NCBI GenBank assembly: GCA_947305255.1
Contig: CAMZDE010000032.1
Span: 1 to 10,181 of the forward strand
Direction of reading: 5' to 3'
Length of the DNA stretch: 10,181 nucleotides
Source: an uncultured Alphaproteobacteria bacterium
GTDB taxonomy: Bacteria; Pseudomonadota; Alphaproteobacteria; Rs-D84
Part shown: piece after piece, positions 7,346 through 10,181 of the stretch
Layout: every line of letters starts with the position of its first letter
Numbering within the stretch: position 1 is the first letter of the stretch
Notes under the pieces: model-generated
Database searches by the model: none
What the model was told of the DNA's origin: nothing
The model's input: only the letters and a program-made list of their open reading frames with translations
Program-made: the position numbers and the translations under genes

Positions 7346-7408
7346 AAGGCCTTATTTTATCATATTTTTCATAATAAAACAAATTGTTTTGGTTATGTTT
7401 TGTTGGTA

Positions 7409-7572
7409 TGTGGGTCGGACCCCATTGTCGGTGTCCAAATTTTATTTAACACGGCTCGGGATTCGCTCGCTCGGCACTCTGGTGCCGGCTGTGCGGCAAT
7501 CGTAACGATTTTGGTGCGCTATCGCTTCCAAAATCTACTGCTTGTCGGACCTGGGGTCCTCATCCGTCGCGA
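7409..7572. repeat. 164-bp direct repeat, copy 1
   Basis: This copy begins TGTGGGTCGGACCCC and ends CCGTCGCGA, and matches 7670-7833 at 163 of 164 positions. The only difference is T at 7440 against A at 7701. It contains several inverted repeats: the palindrome GGGTC-g-GACCC (7412-7422), CGGCAC/GTGCCG (7472-7487), GATTTTGG/CCAAAATC (7507-7535) with an inner GCG/CGC stem, and GGACC/GGTCC (7547-7559). In addition, GGACCCCA near the left end (7417-7424) is the reverse complement of TGGGGTCC near the right end (7552-7559), which could fold the unit into one structure. It is visibly more GC-rich than its surroundings. No transposase is present. It is best described as a non-coding structured repeat of unknown family. 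Confidence 0.93.
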
Positions 7573-7669
7573 TTTAAGCGGCTTCGGGATTGTTTCGCTA
7601 CGCTTCACTCCCGTGCAAAATCACCCTTCGTTAAAACTTCGGGTGACCGGCGTAATTCCGCCTTTTTGC
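7573..7669. repeat. 97-bp spacer between the two repeat copies, with its own stem-loops
   Basis: Like the repeats it is relatively GC-rich and holds inverted repeats. CGGGA (7583-7587) can pair with TCCCG (7611-7615). TCACCC (7621-7626) can pair with GGGTGA (7641-7646). GGCG/CGCC (7649-7662) is followed by T5, which resembles a weak plus-strand terminator. It seems part of the same element, giving a unit of repeat plus spacer of 261 bp, with the second unit cut short after its repeat part. Confidence 0.55.
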
Positions 7670-7833
7670 TGTGGGTCGGACCCCATTGTCGGTGTCCAAA
7701 ATTTATTTAACACGGCTCGGGATTCGCTCGCTCGGCACTCTGGTGCCGGCTGTGCGGCAATCGTAACGATTTTGGTGCGCTATCGCTTCCAAAATCTACT
7801 GCTTGTCGGACCTGGGGTCCTCATCCGTCGCGA
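7670..7833. repeat. 164-bp direct repeat, copy 2
   Basis: This is the second copy of the unit at 7409-7572, offset by exactly 261 bases, with the same internal stems (for example 7733-7748 and 7768-7796). Its right end lies four bases before the long inverted repeat that holds the tRNA-Met terminator. Near-identity of the two copies points to recent duplication or ongoing gene conversion. Confidence 0.93.
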
Positions 7834-7837
7834 CTAT

Positions 7838-7876
7838 ACCAAAATAAAAAACGACCGCAAGGGTCGTTTGTTATTT
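7838..7876 (-). terminator. Terminator of the tRNA-Met gene, part of a 19-bp inverted repeat
   Basis: On the minus strand, AACGACC pairs with GGTCGTT across a CTTGC loop and is followed by T6 (counting the last stem bases), directly downstream of the tRNA 3' end. The pairing extends outward: 7838-7856 and 7862-7880 are reverse complements over 19 bp with one mismatch. The outermost four bases (7877-7880) are the encoded tRNA 3' ACCA. Confidence 0.85.
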
Positions 7877-7951
7877 TGGTAGCGGCGAAGGGATTCGGAC
7901 CCCTGACCAAAGGATTATGATTCCTCTGCTCTACCACTGAGCTACGCCGCC
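7877..7951 (-). tRNA. tRNA-Met(CAU), elongator type
   Basis: The gene is 75 bases including an encoded CCA. The seven-pair acceptor stem GGCGGCG/CGCCGCT has G-U as its first pair. The D arm is GCTC...GAGC, and the anticodon stem GAGGA/TCCTT closes the loop ATCATAA, giving anticodon CAU. The T arm AGGGG/CCCTT has the standard loop TTCGAAT, and the discriminator is A73. It lacks the three G-C pairs in the anticodon stem that mark initiator tRNA. The anticodon arm resembles alphaproteobacterial elongator tRNA-Met better than the lysidine-modified tRNA-Ile2, which shares the CAU anticodon; this choice is from memory. A promoter and terminator flank it. Confidence 0.93.
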
Positions 7952-7961
7952 AGTGCAACGC

Positions 7962-7989
7962 ATTATAACAGACTTTTTACATTTTGCAA
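7962..7989 (-). promoter_or_regulatory. Promoter of the tRNA-Met gene
   Basis: On the minus strand, TTGCAA (7984-7989) and a perfect TATAAT (7962-7967) are spaced by 16 bases. The -10 box ends 10 bases before the first base of the tRNA, as expected for a stable RNA promoter. Confidence 0.7.
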
Positions 7990-8022
7990 CTTTTTTAATA
8001 TTGTCAATGTCTGTATAGGAAA

Positions 8023-8811
8023 ATGTGTCAAAAAAATTTGATTTTCGCCAGAAAATATAGTGTAATATGGGCTATGAAGCAGATTTTAACAAAAATACGA
8101 CATTTTATTACTAACATGATATGCGGTCTGATTTATAGTCGTCAGATTCGCAATAGTGTGCGTGCCGCGTTAAATTCTCCGTTGATTGAATTATTAGTTT
8201 TTATCAAGAAAGATTGTGGAATAAAACATCCAAAATACAAAATTATAACTGGGTTTCGTGGGCGTAATTTATTGGTTAAAGTGAACGATAAATATGTTTA
8301 TAAATATCCAACTAAAAAATGTAATTTTGCCCCGAATATAGAGGTGCGTGAACGCGATATTACATCTGAATTGTCAAAGATATCACCTATATTTATTCCT
8401 GTGCCAACATTATTGAATTTCCAAGATAAAATTGTTCGTCGATATGATGTTGTGCATGGATTGTCTTTGCGTCAATTGATTCAGCGTGGCAAAGTTTATG
8501 ATGAACATAAGCAAGATTTAGCACGCCAAATTGCAAATTTTCTTTATGTGATTGCCAAAAGTAATCCGGAAAGCATACGTTGCTATAAAAATAATCCAGA
8601 AGATTTGCCGGCATTTATGTACGGTTGGCATCATTGTGATTTGCTGGATAATTTTATGATAGATGAAAAAACATTTTATGTGACATCTTTCATAGATTGG
8701 GAAGAGGTTGCTTTCGGTGATTTTTCAGCGATGCTGAATGATAAAAATCCAATTTTGAACGATTTTATGAGAGCGGTAGGAGATGAATATACCAAGATTT
8801 ACAAGGGGTAA
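8023..8811 (+). CDS. Kinase-like phosphotransferase (aminoglycoside/choline kinase fold)
   Basis: The 262-residue protein has the C-lobe motifs of the aminoglycoside phosphotransferase superfamily, which transfers phosphate from ATP to small molecules, sugars or lipids. GWHHCDLLDNF (residues 201-211) is the Brenner motif H-x-D-x-x-x-N (H204, catalytic D206, metal ligand N210). FIDWEEVAFGD (223-233) supplies the second metal ligand D225. In the N-lobe, YVYKYPTK (K94) could supply the ATP-binding lysine, followed by a hinge-like RYDVVHGLSLRQLI. There is no signal peptide. The start is uncertain. ATG 8023 has AGGA only two bases away, while ATG 8074 (residue 18) lacks a clear ribosome site. It ends three bases before rmlD, so a role in envelope sugar or lipid modification is plausible. 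The substrate cannot be told, and nothing specifically suggests antibiotic resistance. Confidence 0.72.
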   Translation: MCQKNLIFARKYSVIWAMKQILTKIRHFITNMICGLIYSRQIRNSVRAALNSPLIELLVFIKKDCGIKHPKYKIITGFRGRNLLVKVNDKYVYKYPTKKCNFAPNIEVRERDITSELSKISPIFIPVPTLLNFQDKIVRRYDVVHGLSLRQLIQRGKVYDEHKQDLARQIANFLYVIAKSNPESIRCYKNNPEDLPAFMYGWHHCDLLDNFMIDEKTFYVTSFIDWEEVAFGDFSAMLNDKNPILNDFMRAVGDEYTKIYKG

Positions 8812-8814
8812 CAA

Positions 8815-9678
8815 ATGAGAAATGTTTTAATAACCGGGGCAAATGGACAGCTAGGAACAGAAATCGGAAAAATTTTGCCACATGCTGTTTTAACAACGCA
8901 TAGTGATTTGGATATTACAAACGAAGCCGCTGTACATAATTTTGTTAATAAAAACAAGATAAATACAATCGTGAATTGTGCGGCATATACGGCGGTAGAT
9001 GCGGCCGAAGATGATTCGGATGCTGCATTTATGGTTAATATGATTGGACCGCGAAATCTGGCGCGGACGGGATGTAAAATAATTCAGATTTCCACAGATT
9101 ATGTGTTTAACGGTGAATTAGTAGCCGGGTCGTACCAGACGTCTGATGAACCAAAACCGATTTCAGTATATGGTTTGTCAAAACTGTTTGGTGAATTTGA
9201 TGTAGAACATTATTCAAAAAACTATGCGATAATTCGGACATCATGGCTATATTCGCCGTACGGGAAAAATTTTGTAAAAACTATGCGCAAAATCGGCGCA
9301 ACAAAACCAGAAGTTTCAGTTGTAAATGATCAATATGGTTTGCCGACATATGCGGCAGATTTGGCGGCTGCGATTGTACAGATTATTCCGATGATGCAAC
9401 CTGAAAATGCGGGGATTTATCATTATTGTAATACTGATGTGTTGGATGGAACGTTTTTCAAGGGGATATCGTGGTATGATTTTGCGACCGAAATTATGAA
9501 ACAATCGAATTTGGATTGTGCGGTGAAACCAATCACGACCGATGAATATCCGACACGTGCGGTGCGTCCAAGATACAGCGTTTTGGATACAAACAAAATA
9601 CAACAGACGTTTGGTATAAAAATACCAGTATGGAAAGATGCGTTGCATCGCTGTATTAACGAAATCGAAAGACGATAA
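8815..9678 (+). CDS. rmlD: dTDP-4-dehydrorhamnose reductase
   Basis: RmlD (RfbD) reduces dTDP-4-keto-L-rhamnose to dTDP-L-rhamnose with NAD(P)H. This is the last step in making the rhamnose donor for O-antigen and other surface polysaccharides. The 287 residues show the extended short-chain dehydrogenase pattern. They include the nucleotide-binding loop LITGANGQLG (residues 5-14), NCAAYTAVDAAE (54-65), and the catalytic set T94 in ISTDYVFNG with Y119 and K123 in YGLSKLFGE. The family-specific tail motif RAVRPRYSVLDTNKI (248-262) is present. ATG at 8815 has AAGGGG (8803-8808), six bases upstream. It lies directly after the kinase-like gene and is probably co-transcribed with it. The companion genes rmlA, rmlB and rmlC are not in the window, so the pathway genes are either scattered or beyond the edge. 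No terminator is evident before the tRNA promoter. Confidence 0.93.
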   Translation: MRNVLITGANGQLGTEIGKILPHAVLTTHSDLDITNEAAVHNFVNKNKINTIVNCAAYTAVDAAEDDSDAAFMVNMIGPRNLARTGCKIIQISTDYVFNGELVAGSYQTSDEPKPISVYGLSKLFGEFDVEHYSKNYAIIRTSWLYSPYGKNFVKTMRKIGATKPEVSVVNDQYGLPTYAADLAAAIVQIIPMMQPENAGIYHYCNTDVLDGTFFKGISWYDFATEIMKQSNLDCAVKPITTDEYPTRAVRPRYSVLDTNKIQQTFGIKIPVWKDALHRCINEIERR

Positions 9679-9685
9679 TTTTATA

Positions 9686-9713
9686 TTGATTTTTACGTGC
9701 GCACGGGTATAAT
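9686..9713 (+). promoter_or_regulatory. Promoter of the tRNA-Thr gene with a 10-bp palindrome in its spacer
   Basis: TTGATT (9686-9691) and a perfect TATAAT (9708-9713) are separated by 16 bases. The -10 box ends 13 bases before the tRNA. The spacer contains CGTGCGCACG (9696-9705), a perfect palindrome and an unusually GC-rich patch for this DNA. Confidence 0.7.
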
Positions 9714-9726
9714 AGGTTCACGCTTG

Positions 9727-9800
9727 GCCCTAATAGTCTAGTGGTAAAACACGTCCTTGGTAAGGACGAGTCGCAAGTCCGATTCTTGCTTAGGGCACCA
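9727..9800 (+). tRNA. tRNA-Thr(GGU)
   Basis: The gene is 74 bases including encoded CCA. The acceptor stem GCCCTAA/TTAGGGC is perfect. The anticodon stem CGTCC/GGACG is perfect around the loop TTGGTAA, giving anticodon GGU (threonine). G1-C72 and C2-G71 agree with threonine identity. The T stem GCAAG/CTTGC is perfect. Two points are unusual: the T loop reads TCCGATT, so position 55 (normally U, modified to pseudouridine) is C, and the D stem GTCT/AAAC has a C-A mismatch at its third pair. The gene is probably functional, given its good promoter and encoded CCA, but structurally divergent. Confidence 0.88.
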
Positions 9801-9822
9801 TAAATGCATCATCTATTATGGT

Positions 9823-9842
9823 ACCCGACGGGCTAATTTTTT
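9823..9842 (+). terminator. Weak terminator candidate after tRNA-Thr
   Basis: A short CCC/GGG stem around GAC, extended by a TA/TA pair across a bulged C, is followed by AATTTTTT. The stem is short for a classical terminator. An outer inverted repeat, ACCATAA (9797-9803) with TTATGGT (9816-9822), lies just upstream and includes the tRNA CCA end. Confidence 0.35.
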
Positions 9843-9897
9843 CCCCTAGATTTTATTTGCCGATATATTTATAGTTACATTTGGGTAAAGTATAATC

Positions 9898-10181
9898 ATG
9901 CAAACATCGTTTATTATTGGTAATATTTTTTCGTTAATTGCCGCGACTTGTTTGGCCGTATCTGTGTTAAAGAAAACAACAAAATCTTTGTTGTTATGGC
10001 AGATAATAGAAGTTTTGTTTTATACCTTGTCCGATCTTGCGTTGAAAACATATTCTGGGTTAACAACAAACGGGATTGCGCTGGTTCGTGATTTATTGGC
10101 GTACAAAGGAAAATTGTCAGAAACTGCGACCTTTATTTTATTGGTGTCATGCATAACGGTTGGTTTGATAGTGAATAATCG
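9898..10181 (+). CDS. YgjV-like inner membrane protein, N-terminal part (3' truncated by window edge)
   Basis: The reading frame is open from ATG 9898 to the end of the window (94 codons). It is hydrophobic with a pattern of short helices. A first membrane segment (IIGNIFSLIAATCLAVSVL, residues 6-24) is followed by KKTTKSLLLWQIIEVLFYTL, then a short loop, LVRDLLAYKGK, and a last hydrophobic stretch (ATFILLVSCITVGLIV). This resembles the YgjV family of small inner membrane proteins, with a helix, a KK-rich turn, LLxxQ, and a conserved Arg before a lysine-rich turn. The function of that family is not known to me. An in-frame stop at 9886-9888 limits the start to 9898 or downstream codons. A TATAAT at 9891-9896 almost touches the ATG and the ribosome site is poor, so the true start could lie slightly inside. 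Confidence 0.55.
   Translation, partial: MQTSFIIGNIFSLIAATCLAVSVLKKTTKSLLLWQIIEVLFYTLSDLALKTYSGLTTNGIALVRDLLAYKGKLSETATFILLVSCITVGLIVNN

Noticed and set aside
7346..7382. Promoter for the PagL-like gene (TAAAAT at 7354-7359 with a weak TTGTTT 17 bases away, minus strand)
   Set aside because: Transcription would start almost at the ATG, leaving no ribosome site, and the -35 match is poor. The AT-rich DNA yields such matches by chance.
7409..7833. CRISPR array or insertion sequence
   Set aside because: Only two long repeats with one spacer, not short regular repeats; no cas genes, transposase or target-site duplication could be seen.
7400..7882. A 160-codon plus-strand open frame covering both repeat copies
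   Set aside because: It is made almost entirely of the two repeat copies, stays open only because the 261-bp period is a multiple of three, runs into the tRNA-Met gene, has no ribosome site, and is full of inverted repeats. I read it as non-coding.
7877..7951. Initiator tRNA-fMet or tRNA-Ile(CAU)
   Set aside because: The anticodon stem lacks the three consecutive G-C pairs of initiators and the first acceptor pair is G-U. The anticodon arm fits elongator Met better than the Ile2 sequences I remember.
8023..8811. Aminoglycoside resistance gene
   Set aside because: The phosphotransferase fold is shared by many sugar, choline and lipid kinases. Overall sequence and the rmlD neighbour give no reason to infer drug resistance.

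Overview
The window looks like a piece of an AT-rich proteobacterial chromosome, most likely alphaproteobacterial. This rests on a full-length GyrB of about 800 residues and on an elongator tRNA-Met whose anticodon arm and 3' end look alphaproteobacterial to me. It also rests on CCA-encoding tRNA genes and several Gram-negative envelope genes (PagL-like deacylase, RmlD, type IV pilus/type II secretion-like proteins). The assignment is by eye, and no genus can be named.

Layout. Positions 1-1969 (+) hold the end of a GspE/PilB-type secretion or pilus ATPase followed directly by its GspF/PilC-type membrane partner, closed by a strong bidirectional terminator. A RusA-like Holliday-junction nuclease gene (2029-2598) lies on the minus strand and is divergent from gyrB (2693-5092). 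A shared promoter region with a perfect inverted repeat separates the two. gyrB leads a tightly packed run of a small unknown gene, an HhH-GPD-type DNA glycosylase-like gene and ung (uracil-DNA glycosylase). The last three overlap by a few bases, so this stretch reads as a DNA topology and repair operon. A minus-strand PagL-like lipid A deacylase gene converges on ung.

From 7409 to 7833 there is no credible gene. Two 164-bp direct repeats, identical except for one base, flank a 97-bp spacer. Both are rich in internal inverted repeats and visibly more GC-rich than the flanks. This is the most unusual part of the window and looks like a non-coding dispersed or tandem element. It abuts the terminator of a minus-strand tRNA-Met(CAU) gene. 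To the right are a kinase-like (aminoglycoside/choline phosphotransferase fold) gene and rmlD (dTDP-rhamnose synthesis), 3 bases apart. Next come a tRNA-Thr(GGU) with a good promoter and the 5' end of a YgjV-like membrane protein gene that runs off the right edge.

Functional themes are secretion or pilus assembly, DNA topology and base-excision repair, and the outer envelope (lipid A, rhamnose). No CRISPR array, transposase or defence system is visible. The strongest leads for something undescribed are the 164-bp repeat pair, the tRNA 3' ends embedded in inverted repeats, and the gyrB-glycosylase-ung gene cluster.
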